This document shows positions 1-8,325 of a stretch of DNA of 48,854 nucleotides, piece after piece. The notes beneath the pieces were generated by a model. The model was not told where the DNA came from. It did no database searches and saw only the letters and a program-made list of their open reading frames with translations. Both the position numbers and the translations under genes were made by a program. Source of the DNA: Clostridia bacterium (GTDB taxonomy: Bacteria > Bacillota > Clostridia > Oscillospirales > SIG627); the NCBI GenBank assembly GCA_017507325.1, contig JAFWBD010000060.1:1-48854 (forward strand), in the 5' to 3' direction. How positions within the stretch are numbered: position 1 is the stretch's first letter; every line of letters starts with the position of its first letter.

Positions 1-126
1 TATGTGACCTCCTTTGCTGTTTTTATTTGTGCAGTTGGCAGCCGCACTTCTATTTTACAGCAAAGGAGTTGCTATGTCATTATCAACTATCTAATTCTTA
101 CCGAACCACGCGTCTAACGCGTGGTT
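1..126 (-). other. Hairpin leader at window edge, possibly an IS200/IS605-type end
   Basis: A perfect 10-bp inverted repeat (AACCACGCGT / ACGCGTGGTT, 104-126) sits beside a second, wider inverted repeat: CAGCAAAGGAG on the plus strand at about 57-68 and again on the minus strand at about 8-20. On the minus strand the last bases before the window edge read AAAGGAGG plus a short spacer, a strong ribosome binding site for a gene lying outside the window. A GC hairpin followed by a small leftward gene is reminiscent of IS200/IS605 ends in Clostridia, but no transposase sequence is visible, so this is only a guess. No gene is supported in 1-197. Confidence 0.3.
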
Positions 127-135
127 TTACTATAC

Positions 136-169
136 AAAAAACCCGACCTCTCTTTCGAGAGATCGGGCA
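136..169 (-). terminator. Rho-independent terminator after the first solute-binding gene
   Basis: Read on the minus strand, CCCGATCTCTC pairs with GAGAGGTCGGG around a short loop and is followed by six T residues. It lies 28 bp past the stop codon of the lipoprotein gene at 198-1709. Confidence 0.85.
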
Positions 170-197
170 TTGCTGTTTTGGTGAAGAAAAACCTGCC

Positions 198-1709
198 TTA
201 CTGCCCCGAGGCGGCAACACCGTCCAGATACGCCTGGAATTCAGTTCTGGCGGCACCCACGCGGGATTCGTATTCGGAGACCAATGTGTCATAGAGTGCA
301 TCGGTTCCAACAATATTATTTTTGTTTTCGGAGCCGACGGTTGCAAACAGATTCATACCACCGAAATTCATGGTACAAATGAAGTCGAACACCTTGTGTT
401 CCAGTGCAATTATAATCATTTCACGGGAATCCTCATCGACAATCGACTGCTTAAGCACCACCTGGTCGTAAAAAGCAGGGGTCAGAACGTTCATAGAGTA
501 GTAGAAGTATGCCTCCAAGAAGTAGGCCGCCTGCTCGGCACCGGAGGAAAAGCCGTTCTTTGCCCAATCGTTATTGGCGCTGTTGACGGTGCTGGGAATC
601 ACAATGGAGTTGAACTGGCTGGCCATAACGCCGGTGCAATAATTTGCTTGATCTTTATTGAGCTTTGGCATGGGAAGCACACCGTAATCAAAGGTAACGT
701 CACCCATTTCGAAGAGAATACCTGCATTTCCGGCATAGAAGGTACCCATAGCGTTCTTGTAGTTCGCAATTTTGGAAGAAACCTCACGGTAGGGAGAGGT
801 GAGCACAGGCTTGAGGGCCGTCCAAGCATCGATCAATTCCGGTTTGGGAGAATCCGGCAAGGTATAGCTGCCATCATCGGCGATCACGGAAACGGTTACG
901 TTGCAAGCGTTCACGAACATCCAGTTGGTGGCACGCTCGGCAATCAGGCCAAAGCGATCGGAGCCGATGGTAAAAGCGCCGTCACCGTTCAAATCGTTCT
1001 TGGTGCCCTCCATAATCTGATACATCAATTCCAGCGTCCATTCCCCTTCTCTGACCTTCTGATAAAGATTCAGATCGGAATCAAAGGCGGAAACCAATTC
1101 CTTATTGAAATACACGATCCAGGCAGATTTATCATCTCCGATGATTCCGTCTCCCTGCACGTAGAAGGATTTACCGCCCATATTGATCTTGGGCATGGTA
1201 GACTGATCGTACCAAGCCTTTTTCAGATTGATGTTCTCCAGCACGGACAGATCCACCAAAAGATTGGACACTGCCAAGTTGGGGAAGTTACGGGTCGCAT
1301 CGTAAATATAGTCGCAAACGTAATCTCCCGCCAAAAGAGGATCCTTCAGGTTAGCGGCAGGATCCTTCATTTGGTTTTCTTTGATTACACAGTTGTATTT
1401 TTCCATCAGCTGCGAGTTGCGGGTGAAAACAGCGTCGTTGATCTTTTCGCCGTTGAGGTCCTCTGCATAAAACTCGTGAGAAGCCGTTTGAATGGAACTG
1501 GTTTTCTTTACAGAAAAAAGAAACTCGTGCCCTCCCAAATCGCGAATCGGTGCATCGTAAATCTTTGAGGTATCGGCGGTATCGCCGGGATCGAATCCTC
1601 CTACGGTGCCTTGCTGAGTATCTTTTGCCGTGCCGTCACAGCCGAACAAAAAGCAGCTGCTGAGCATCATCACGGCAAGAAGCAACGAAAAAATTCGTTT
1701 GAAATTCAT
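198..1709 (-). CDS. Extracellular solute-binding lipoprotein (paralogue 1)
   Basis: A predicted surface lipoprotein of about 503 residues, similar to family 1 type solute receptors of ABC importers. It starts with a basic/hydrophobic signal and a lipobox ending LSSC near residue 20. A DLNGDGAFTIGSD stretch near the middle (D-x-N-x-D-G) looks like an EF-hand-style calcium loop, a feature seen in some of these receptors. The C-terminal third is closely similar to the next gene (shared VGAART-FQAYLDG end), so the two are tandem duplicates. The ATG at 1709 was chosen over the adjacent GTG at 1712; GGGAG lies 7-10 bp upstream of both. No permease or ATPase lies nearby, so the substrate is unknown and the partner transporter must be encoded elsewhere. 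Probably co-transcribed with the gene at 1825-3327. Confidence 0.82.
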   Translation of the reverse strand: MNFKRIFSLLLAVMMLSSCFLFGCDGTAKDTQQGTVGGFDPGDTADTSKIYDAPIRDLGGHEFLFSVKKTSSIQTASHEFYAEDLNGEKINDAVFTRNSQLMEKYNCVIKENQMKDPAANLKDPLLAGDYVCDYIYDATRNFPNLAVSNLLVDLSVLENINLKKAWYDQSTMPKINMGGKSFYVQGDGIIGDDKSAWIVYFNKELVSAFDSDLNLYQKVREGEWTLELMYQIMEGTKNDLNGDGAFTIGSDRFGLIAERATNWMFVNACNVTVSVIADDGSYTLPDSPKPELIDAWTALKPVLTSPYREVSSKIANYKNAMGTFYAGNAGILFEMGDVTFDYGVLPMPKLNKDQANYCTGVMASQFNSIVIPSTVNSANNDWAKNGFSSGAEQAAYFLEAYFYYSMNVLTPAFYDQVVLKQSIVDEDSREMIIIALEHKVFDFICTMNFGGMNLFATVGSENKNNIVGTDALYDTLVSEYESRVGAARTEFQAYLDGVAASGQ

Positions 1710-1771
1710 CACATAGCATCTCCCTTCACGGTTTAAAATTGATTCATTGACAACAACTTTTTATGGAAATT

Positions 1772-1797
1772 CCCGATTTCTTTCTGGAGAAATCGGG
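1772..1797 (-). terminator. Hairpin between the two solute-binding genes
   Basis: CCCGATTTCT pairs with AGAAATCGGG on the minus strand just after the upstream paralogue. The T-tract is weak (AATTTCC), so it may act as a partial terminator or mRNA-stabilising hairpin that sets the ratio of the two receptors. The stem resembles the terminator at 136-169, as expected if the duplication included the 3' end. Confidence 0.6.
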
Positions 1798-1824
1798 TAT
1801 TTCGTTCAGATGATCAAAAAGCTG

Positions 1825-3327
1825 TTATTGCCCTGCGGCGGCAATACCGTCCAGGTACGCCTGGAAGGCGGTTCTGGCGGCGCCCACGCGGGATTCGTAG
1901 AGGGAAACGAGGGTGTCGTAAGCCTCATCGGTTCCGGGGATGTTGTTCAGGTTATTGGAACCAACCTCGGAGAAGATGTTGATGTCACCGAAGGAGAAGC
2001 TGCAAACCAAATCGTATACCACGTGCTCCACGGCCATGATTACCATTTCACGGGATTCCACGTCGATAACGCCCTGGGTAAGCACCACCTGATCGAAGAA
2101 GGCGGGAGCCAAGGTGCTCATAGAATAGTAGGAGAAGGCCTCCAGGAAGTAAGCGCACTGCTCGGCACCGGATTCGAAGCCGTTCTTTGCCCAATCGTTA
2201 TCGGCGCTGTTCACGGTGTTGGGAACCACGATGGCGTTGAACTGGCTGGCCATAACGCCAGTGCAATAGTTGGCCTGATCCTTATTGAGCTTGGGCATGG
2301 GAAGCACGCCGTACTCAAAGGGCCAGGAGCCTGCACTTGCCAATGCACTCATCTGGCAAGCGTAGAAGGTGCCTTCGCCGTTACCGAAGTGACCGGATGC
2401 AACCATACGCTCGGGAGCGGTAATAACGGGTCTGAGAGCGGTCCAAACGTCAATGAGCTCCTGCTTGGGAGAATCCAGCAGGGAGTAGTTGCCCTGAGCA
2501 TCGATCTCGGAAAGGGTCATATTGCAGGAGTTGACAAACATCCAGTTGGTGGCGCGCTCGGCAATGTAACCGAAGCGGTCGGTGTTGACGGTGAGAACAC
2601 CGTCACCGTTTAAATCCTCGGTGGCCTGAACAAAGAGATTGTAGAAGGTCTCGAGGGTCCAATCGCCGTTTCTCACCACGTCGTACAAATTCAATTCGGG
2701 ATCCACAGCAGCAACGTAGGCCTTGTTGAAGATCATAATCCAAGCGGGCTTCTCATCACCGATGATGGCATCGCCCTGCACGTAGAAGATCTTGCCTCCG
2801 ATGTTGATATTTCTCATGGTCTCCTGGTTATACCAAGCCTTTTGGAAGTTGATGTTCTCAAGGTTGGTCAGATCCACGATCAGGTTGGCGGTAACGAGGG
2901 AGCGAAGGTCTCTGGCGGCACCGTAAATATAGTCACAAATATAGTCGCCTGCCAAAATGGGATCCTTTACTGCGGTGTGGGGCTTGGTGTTCTTGGTTTC
3001 CTTAATGGTGCAATTATACTTTTCGGCGAGCTGGGCGTTGCGGTTGAACACTGCGTCGTTGAGCTTGTCGCCGTTGACCGCCTCGGCATAGATCTCCTGA
3101 GTCTGCAGAGAAAAGGCGGAGCCGTCTCTCACGATGAAATGGAACTCGTGACCGCCGAGGTCTTTGATGGGGGCGTCGTAGATCTTGCTGGTGTCGTTGG
3201 TTTCTTCGGGCGTAAAATTAACTGCAGGAGCCGTGGTTTTGTTTTGATCGCCCTGGCAGCCGAACAGGAAGCACGAAGAGAGCATCAACGCAGCCAAAAT
3301 CAGCGCAGAAATTCTTTTTGCTTTCAT
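1825..3327 (-). CDS. Extracellular solute-binding lipoprotein (paralogue 2)
   Basis: A 500-residue predicted lipoprotein with the same architecture as its neighbour: signal peptide, lipobox (LMLSSC, residues about 15-20), a Thr/Asn-rich linker, then a two-lobed solute receptor. It keeps the D-x-N-x-D-G loop (DLNGDGVLTVNTD) and long identical blocks with the downstream paralogue, including YCTGVMASQFN and DNDWAKNG. AAAGGAG lies 8 bp before the ATG. This is the promoter-proximal gene of the pair, with a good promoter about 165 bp upstream. The ligand (sugar, oligosaccharide or other) cannot be read from sequence, and no transporter subunit is adjacent. Confidence 0.83.
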   Translation of the reverse strand: MKAKRISALILAALMLSSCFLFGCQGDQNKTTAPAVNFTPEETNDTSKIYDAPIKDLGGHEFHFIVRDGSAFSLQTQEIYAEAVNGDKLNDAVFNRNAQLAEKYNCTIKETKNTKPHTAVKDPILAGDYICDYIYGAARDLRSLVTANLIVDLTNLENINFQKAWYNQETMRNINIGGKIFYVQGDAIIGDEKPAWIMIFNKAYVAAVDPELNLYDVVRNGDWTLETFYNLFVQATEDLNGDGVLTVNTDRFGYIAERATNWMFVNSCNMTLSEIDAQGNYSLLDSPKQELIDVWTALRPVITAPERMVASGHFGNGEGTFYACQMSALASAGSWPFEYGVLPMPKLNKDQANYCTGVMASQFNAIVVPNTVNSADNDWAKNGFESGAEQCAYFLEAFSYYSMSTLAPAFFDQVVLTQGVIDVESREMVIMAVEHVVYDLVCSFSFGDINIFSEVGSNNLNNIPGTDEAYDTLVSLYESRVGAARTAFQAYLDGIAAAGQ

Positions 3328-3651
3328 TGGAATTCTCCTTTTTCTAATTTTTGCCCATTATAGGTGCTTTCCTTTTATGATACGCGCCGCTTGTGAGAAA
3401 GATGCAAAAGATCCATCCGGCGCCGCAGGGAAAACGGAGCTCCCGTCTTCCGAAATCACACAAAACAAACCCCCACGATGGTCAATTTCATTTTAACACA
3501 AAGTTTTGCATTTGTAAACCTTTTTATGCGCTCCTCTTTTCTTTTTGTCAAAAATGCTCAACTCAATGTGAATTTTTCAAATTTTTTCTCCGTTTTTTAT
3601 TAAATATGCACAAAAAAATGTGATATTTCTCTGAAATTAAAAAGTACGCTT
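3328..3651. other. Intergenic region between solute-binding gene and dut
   Basis: 324 bases without a supported gene. It holds the leftward promoter at 3490-3518 and a long 5' leader for the lipoprotein mRNA. The leader has no clear riboswitch or strong hairpin that I could recognise. The right part, near 3530-3650, is very AT-rich. Confidence 0.6.
3490..3518 (-). promoter_or_regulatory. Sigma-A-type promoter for the solute-binding pair
   Basis: On the minus strand, TTTACA (3518-3513), a 17-bp spacer and TAAAAT (3495-3490). It lies 163 bp upstream of the start at 3327, implying a long untranslated leader. Confidence 0.6.
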
Positions 3652-4083
3652 TCATTTTCCCGTGCTACCGAAGCCCCCCGTACCCCGCTCGGTTTGACAA
3701 AGCTCATCGCTTTCCTCAAACTCGGCCTTCAAATACGGTGCGATCACCAGCTGAGCGATCCTTTCCCCCGGCTCCACGGTGCGAGGCTCTGCCGAATGAT
3801 TCAGAAGAGCCACCATCACCTCGCCTCGGTAATCCGAATCGATCACCCCCACCTTATTGGCGGGAGCAAGACCCTTTTTGGTGGCAAGGCCGCTGCGGGC
3901 ATACAAAAATCCGCCGTAGCCCTCGGGGATCTCCAGGGAAATACCCGTGGGGATCAGAGCGGTCTCCCCCGGCTGAAGGGTAACGGACTGCCCCGCTACG
4001 TACAGATCGGCCCCCGCACTGCAGGGAGAGGCGTAGCCGGGGAGAATGGCCTCGGGACGAAGCTTTTTTACTTTTACTTTCAT
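3652..4083 (-). CDS. dut: dUTP diphosphatase (dUTPase)
   Basis: Trimeric-type dUTPase that hydrolyses dUTP to dUMP and PPi, limiting uracil in DNA and supplying dUMP for dTMP synthesis; cytoplasmic. The 143-residue length is typical. Family motifs appear in order: SAGADLY (about 21-27), ARSGLA (about 63-68), a central block with GVIDSDYRGE (about 81-90), GERIAQLVI (about 109-117) and the glycine-rich C-terminal RGTGGFGSTG that closes over the nucleotide. The ATG at 4083 is preceded by AAAGGAG at a good distance; longer in-frame extensions run back into nhaC and are not credible. A terminator hairpin lies between nhaC and dut and no separate promoter is evident, so dut is probably expressed by read-through. 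Confidence 0.95.
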   Translation of the reverse strand: MKVKVKKLRPEAILPGYASPCSAGADLYVAGQSVTLQPGETALIPTGISLEIPEGYGGFLYARSGLATKKGLAPANKVGVIDSDYRGEVMVALLNHSAEPRTVEPGERIAQLVIAPYLKAEFEESDELCQTERGTGGFGSTGK

Positions 4084-4121
4084 GGGATCTCCTTTCTCGC
4101 CTTCGAAACGATCCGAGGGCG

Positions 4122-4152
4122 AAAAAAGGCACCGCAAAGCAGTGCCTTTTTT
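4122..4152 (-). terminator. Terminator between nhaC-type gene and dut
   Basis: Minus strand: AAAAAAGGCAC, a CGCAAAGCA-type loop, then GTGCCTTTTTT. Strong stem and T-run starting 15 bp past the antiporter stop. It is partly symmetrical, so it could also stop plus-strand transcripts. Confidence 0.85.
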
Positions 4153-4166
4153 ACGGTACGCTTTTC

Positions 4167-5999
4167 TTATGCTTTTTTGCCTGCAAAACGGCGAATCACC
4201 AGAAGGGTTCCCACCATCAGAAGGATGGAAACGGGGAGCACAATCCAGGCATTGGGAACAAAGCCCGCCAGAATATACGCCACAAAGGAAACGCCCGCAA
4301 CGGTCATGGCATAAGGAAGCTGGGTGGAAACGTGGTTCAAGTGGTTGGATTGGCTGCCGGCCGATGCCATAATGGTGGTATCGGAGATGGGGCTGCAATG
4401 GTCGCCGCAAACGGCACCTGCCATACAAGCGGAAATGGCCACCACGGTCATGGTGTTATCCACACCGCCGAAGACGGAAAGCACAATGGGGATCAGAATG
4501 CCGAAGGTGCCCCAGGAGGTACCGGTGGCAAAGGAGAGACCCACTGCGATCAGGAAGATGATGGCAGGCAGGAATGCCTGGAAGCCTGCGGCAGAGCCCT
4601 TCACCAGCTGAGAAATGAAGATCTTGGCGCCCAAGGAATCGGTCATAGCCTTCAGGGTCCAAGCGCAAACCAGGATCATAATGGCGGGAACCATCGCCTT
4701 GAAGCCCTCGGGAACGGATTCCATAATGGACTTGAAGGAAAGCACTCTTCTGCAGAGGAAATAGATCACGGCGAAGATCACGGTGATAAAGGAGCCGTAC
4801 ACCAAGCCCACCGAGGCATCGGAATTGGAGAAGGCCACGATAAAGCTCTTGTAGCCCTCGGCAGAGGCATCGAAGAATCCGCCGGAATAGATCATACCCA
4901 CCACGCAAGCGGCAATGAGGAACAGAACGGGAACCACCAGATCGTACACTCTTCCGCGGGGGTTGGCCGACTCGGCGGAATCCGTGCTGTTTTCAAATTC
5001 CTCGGCACCACGGGTGAACAGATCCCCTGCGGCGGCGTTCTTTTCGTGGAGAGCCATGGGGCCGTATTCGAATTTTCCGAATGCCAAAGTAAGCATCATC
5101 ACGATGGTGAGAATGGCATAGAAGTTAAAGGGAATGGCCTGAATGAAGAGAGAAATACCGCTCATGGGACCCTCGCCCTGGGCAAAGCCCGCAACGGCGG
5201 CCGCCCAAGAGGAAATGGGGGCGATGATGCAGACGGGTGCGGCAGTCGCATCGATCAGATAAGCGAGTTTGGCACGGCTGATCTTCTGCTTGTCGCAAAC
5301 GGGGCGCATCACGGAGCCCACGGTGAGACAGTTGAAATAGTCGTCAATAAAGATCATACAGCCCAGAAGAATGGTGGCAATCTGCGCGCCCACCTTCCCC
5401 TTAATGCGGGTGGCTGCCCATTTTCCGAAGGCTGCGGAGCCGCCGGCCTTATTCATCATGGAAACCAAGGCGCCCAGCATCACAAGGAAAATGAGAATGC
5501 CCATATTGTAGGAATCGGCGGCGCTGGCAACGAAGCCATCGCTGAACACGTGGGTCACGGTACCCTCGAAATCAAAGCCCGACCAGATCAGACCGCCTGC
5601 CAGAATGCCCACGAACAGAGAGGAATATACCTCCTTGGTGATCAAGGCAAGGCCGATGGCGATGATGGCGGGAAGCAGGGACCAGAAGCTGGCGTAAGCG
5701 GGGGTATCCTCTCTCAGAAGCTCCAGAGCGGCCTTGGAATTCTCTTCGAAATTCGGGTCGTTCTGCATATTGTCTTCATAATTGTCAATATACTCCTGAG
5801 CGGAATCGGCGGGAGTCATTTCCGTTTCTCCGGAAACGGTAAAATCCTCCGTGAAGTTGTAGGTCACGTCACCTACGGTAAAGGAATGGTCTTCCCCTTG
5901 CCCGGCCTCGTTTTCCATAGCGGAAACGGAGAAGCCCAGCAATACCGTCAGCACGGTAAAAATGAGAAGACAGGCAAGAAGTTTCTTCGGTCTTAACAT
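4167..5999 (-). CDS. NhaC-family Na+/H+ antiporter-like membrane protein
   Basis: A 610-residue polytopic membrane protein related to the NhaC/ion transporter superfamily, likely exchanging Na+ or a metabolite for H+ across the cytoplasmic membrane. It has about 11-12 hydrophobic helices and repeated small-residue motifs such as FIDDYFN and GAVCGDHCSPISDTT, the latter typical of the conserved second half. It differs from a minimal antiporter in having an N-terminal signal-like helix (1-27, ending SVSAM) followed by an acidic, Asn-rich segment of about 80 residues before the first core helix. That segment would lie outside the cell. The start is set by GAAGGGAG upstream of ATG 5999 and a consensus promoter. 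It is divergent from marR. The exact substrate is not shown by sequence. Confidence 0.85.
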   Translation of the reverse strand: MLRPKKLLACLLIFTVLTVLLGFSVSAMENEAGQGEDHSFTVGDVTYNFTEDFTVSGETEMTPADSAQEYIDNYEDNMQNDPNFEENSKAALELLREDTPAYASFWSLLPAIIAIGLALITKEVYSSLFVGILAGGLIWSGFDFEGTVTHVFSDGFVASAADSYNMGILIFLVMLGALVSMMNKAGGSAAFGKWAATRIKGKVGAQIATILLGCMIFIDDYFNCLTVGSVMRPVCDKQKISRAKLAYLIDATAAPVCIIAPISSWAAAVAGFAQGEGPMSGISLFIQAIPFNFYAILTIVMMLTLAFGKFEYGPMALHEKNAAAGDLFTRGAEEFENSTDSAESANPRGRVYDLVVPVLFLIAACVVGMIYSGGFFDASAEGYKSFIVAFSNSDASVGLVYGSFITVIFAVIYFLCRRVLSFKSIMESVPEGFKAMVPAIMILVCAWTLKAMTDSLGAKIFISQLVKGSAAGFQAFLPAIIFLIAVGLSFATGTSWGTFGILIPIVLSVFGGVDNTMTVVAISACMAGAVCGDHCSPISDTTIMASAGSQSNHLNHVSTQLPYAMTVAGVSFVAYILAGFVPNAWIVLPVSILLMVGTLLVIRRFAGKKA

Positions 6000-6035
6000 T
6001 GCAATCTCCCTTCAAAATTTTAAAAAGGTGCCTTC

Positions 6036-6064
6036 ATTGTACCTCATCGTTCACAATTTGTCAA
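6036..6064 (-). promoter_or_regulatory. Sigma-A promoter of the antiporter gene
   Basis: Minus strand TTGACA (6064-6059), 17-bp spacer, TACAAT (6041-6036), about 37 bp before the ATG. Near-consensus. Confidence 0.85.
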
Positions 6065-6101
6065 CTTATTCCACAAAATTCGAAATATTTTTTGAAATGC
6101 C

Positions 6102-6130
6102 TTGACTTTCTCTGCCGTGCGTAGTAGAAT
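6102..6130 (+). promoter_or_regulatory. Promoter of the marR-ABC exporter operon
   Basis: TTGACT (6102-6107), 17-bp spacer, TAGAAT (6125-6130). The start point would fall inside the palindromic operator immediately downstream. Confidence 0.8.
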
Positions 6131-6131
6131 T

Positions 6132-6160
6132 GTTGCAGAAACAACGGTTGCTTTTGCAAC
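6132..6160. promoter_or_regulatory. Palindromic MarR operator
   Basis: A 29-bp interrupted palindrome with outer arms GTTGCA and TGCAAC and inner halves ACAAC and GTTG around a central G. It begins 2 bp after the -10 box and ends 19 bp before the GTG start of marR. Position and symmetry fit autorepression by the MarR dimer encoded next, with relief by an exporter substrate. Binding is inferred. Confidence 0.75.
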
Positions 6161-6178
6161 CTTTTTAAGGAGGTCATC

Positions 6179-6604
6179 GTGTCTCTCACCCGTTATATCG
6201 GTCAAACCTCCCGTGCCTATTCCATTTATCGGGATCAAAGGCTGGAAAAGTTCGGTCTGGTGGGATACCAAAGCTTGTATCTCACCACCGTTTGCCGCCA
6301 CCCCGGAATCACCCAGGAGGAGATCGCGGAAAAATTGGTGTTCAACAAATCCAGCGTGGCCCGTCAGATCGCCACCTTGGAGGAGCGGGGCTTTGTGACC
6401 CGAGAGCGCTGTCAAAACGACAAGCGAAACCTTCGGATCTTCCCCACAGAAAAAGCCACCGCCCTTCTGCCCGAGATCGGAAAGATCAGCAGCGAATTCT
6501 TTGCTCTCATCTCCCGTGATCTGGATCCCGAGGAGCAGGCCCTTCTTTCCGAGCTGTGTCAAAGGATCTGTGACCGTGCAAAGGAGGCGATCCGAAACCG
6601 ATGA
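6179..6604 (+). CDS. MarR-family transcriptional regulator
   Basis: A 141-residue winged-helix regulator. After an N-terminal helix (MSLTRYIGQTSRAYSIY) come the helix-turn-helix, roughly residues 40-70 (HPGITQEEIAEKLVFNKSSV), and the wing with ERGFVTRERCQNDKRN, the usual MarR DNA-contact turn (D-x-R). The start is GTG at 6179, placed by a perfect TAAGGAGG 7 bp upstream. The stop overlaps the ATG of the first ABC gene (ATGA), so regulator and exporter are translationally coupled. It probably represses the operon through the operator at 6132-6160. The inducer is unknown; drugs, bile salts or peptides are common for this arrangement. Confidence 0.92.
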   Translation: MSLTRYIGQTSRAYSIYRDQRLEKFGLVGYQSLYLTTVCRHPGITQEEIAEKLVFNKSSVARQIATLEERGFVTRERCQNDKRNLRIFPTEKATALLPEIGKISSEFFALISRDLDPEEQALLSELCQRICDRAKEAIRNR

Positions 6605-8325
6605 AAAGAATTCTGGAATACTGCAAGCCCTACGGCCTGTATCTGTTTTTCACCCTGCTGATTAAAACCCTCGGAACGGTGATGGATCTTGTCATTCCCT
6701 ATCTTTTGGGTTACATTTTAGACTGGGTGGCCCCCCGATGCACCCCCGAGAATCTTGCGCCCATCTTCTACTTTGGATCCTTGATGATCCTGTGCGCCGT
6801 AGTGGCGCTGGTTACCAACGCCGCCGCCAACCGCCGCACGGCCTTTTTTGCCAAAAGCGTGATCGCAAGGCTTCGCAGTGATTGCTTTCGCAAGATCCTT
6901 TCCCTCTCCGCCAGGCAAACGGATGTTTTCACTGTTCCCTCTCTGGTCAGCCGTATGTCCAGTGATACCTATTCTGTCCACGGAATGCTCAACACCGTCT
7001 TTCGGGCGGGCCTGCGGGCACCGATCCTGTTTTTGGGCGGTATCATCATCACGCTCTCGGTGGAGCCCGTGCTTTCCCTCTCCTTTTTGGTGATGCTCCC
7101 CATTATGGTGCTGGTGGTGACCTTTGTTTCCCGCCACGGTATCCGTCTTTTTAAAACAAAGCAGAAAAAGGTGGATAAAATGGTGGAAAAGATCCGCGAT
7201 ACCTTCACGGGGATCCGCGTCATCAAGGCGCTCTCCAAGGTGGATTACGAAAAGGAGACCTTTGAGAAAATCAACCGTGATCTGAGCCGAAGCGAAAAGA
7301 CCGCGCATTACGTGATCGCCGTTTCCAATCCCGTGATCAGTATGTGTCTGAATCTGGGAACGGCGGCCGTGATCCTTTTGGGTGCCTATCGCGTGTTTTA
7401 CGGCTACACCTCTCCCGGTCAGATTCTCTCCTTTATGACCTATTTTACCATCATTCTCAACTCGGCTCTGACCCTGACCCGTATTTTCTCAGTCTGCTCC
7501 CGCGGAATTGCCAGCGCGGACCGTATCAACGAGGTCTTTTTGGAGCGGGAGGATCTGAAAATTTTCAGTGCCGGAGAGCCCGAGGCCGAAGCGCCCTATC
7601 TGGAATTCCGCGACGTTTCCTTTTCCTACAACAAGAAAACGCCCACCCTGCAGAACGTTTCCTTTACCCTGCAAAAAGGACAAACCCTGGGGATCATCGG
7701 CGGAACGGGCTGCGGAAAGACCACGCTGATCCAGCTTTTGCTCCGCTTTTACGATCCCGACAAGGGAATGATTCTTCTGGAGGGAAGAGATCTTCGCAGC
7801 TACCCGAAGAAGGAATTGAACCGCCGCTTCGGCGTGGTATTTCAAAACGATTTTCTGATGGCCTCTCCCCTGCGGGACAACGTTGATTTCTGCCGAGAGC
7901 TCTCGGAGGAGCAGATGCAGCGTGCCGCCGAAAGCGCCCAGGCATCGGAATTCATCGGCCGTTTGCAAGAAGGGATGGATCACACCCTGACCACCAAGGG
8001 CGCCAATCTTTCGGGCGGTCAGCGTCAAAGAGTCCTTTTGGCACGCGCCTTGGCGGGTGAGCCCGAGATCCTCGTTTTGGACGATTCCTCCTCCGCCTTG
8101 GACTACAAAACGGATGCCGCGCTCCGTGAGGCCATTCGCAAAAACCACAAAAATTCCACCTCGGTCATCGTGGCACAGCGGATCAGCTCCATCCGTCACG
8201 CCGATCTGATCCTGGTTTTGGAAAAGGGCAAGCTGATCGGCAAGGGAAGCGACGCCTATCTTGCCGAGACCTGCTCGGTCTATCGGGAAATCGCGCAATC
8301 GCAAATGGGGGAGGTGGCGGTATGA
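6601..8325 (+). CDS. ABC exporter half-transporter, degenerate-site subunit
   Basis: A 574-residue half transporter: six membrane helices (about 1-310) fused to an ATPase domain (about 335-574). Walker A is GGTGCGKTT, the signature is intact (LSGGQRQR), but the Walker B run reads LVLDDSSSALD, with Asp where the catalytic Glu normally stands, and the switch His is Gln (VIVAQRISS). Its own ATP site is therefore expected to hydrolyse poorly, while its intact signature completes the partner's good site. This is the known pattern of heterodimeric multidrug exporters (LmrCD, BmrCD and TM287/288 type). ATGA overlap with marR upstream and with the partner gene downstream. Substrate unknown. Confidence 0.92.
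   Translation: MKRILEYCKPYGLYLFFTLLIKTLGTVMDLVIPYLLGYILDWVAPRCTPENLAPIFYFGSLMILCAVVALVTNAAANRRTAFFAKSVIARLRSDCFRKILSLSARQTDVFTVPSLVSRMSSDTYSVHGMLNTVFRAGLRAPILFLGGIIITLSVEPVLSLSFLVMLPIMVLVVTFVSRHGIRLFKTKQKKVDKMVEKIRDTFTGIRVIKALSKVDYEKETFEKINRDLSRSEKTAHYVIAVSNPVISMCLNLGTAAVILLGAYRVFYGYTSPGQILSFMTYFTIILNSALTLTRIFSVCSRGIASADRINEVFLEREDLKIFSAGEPEAEAPYLEFRDVSFSYNKKTPTLQNVSFTLQKGQTLGIIGGTGCGKTTLIQLLLRFYDPDKGMILLEGRDLRSYPKKELNRRFGVVFQNDFLMASPLRDNVDFCRELSEEQMQRAAESAQASEFIGRLQEGMDHTLTTKGANLSGGQRQRVLLARALAGEPEILVLDDSSSALDYKTDAALREAIRKNHKNSTSVIVAQRISSIRHADLILVLEKGKLIGKGSDAYLAETCSVYREIAQSQMGEVAV

Noticed and set aside
27..1568. Long plus-strand frame of 513 codons
   Set aside because: It lies entirely antisense to the solute-binding lipoprotein genes and its protein shows no family features. 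High codon-position GC bias gives long shadow frames.
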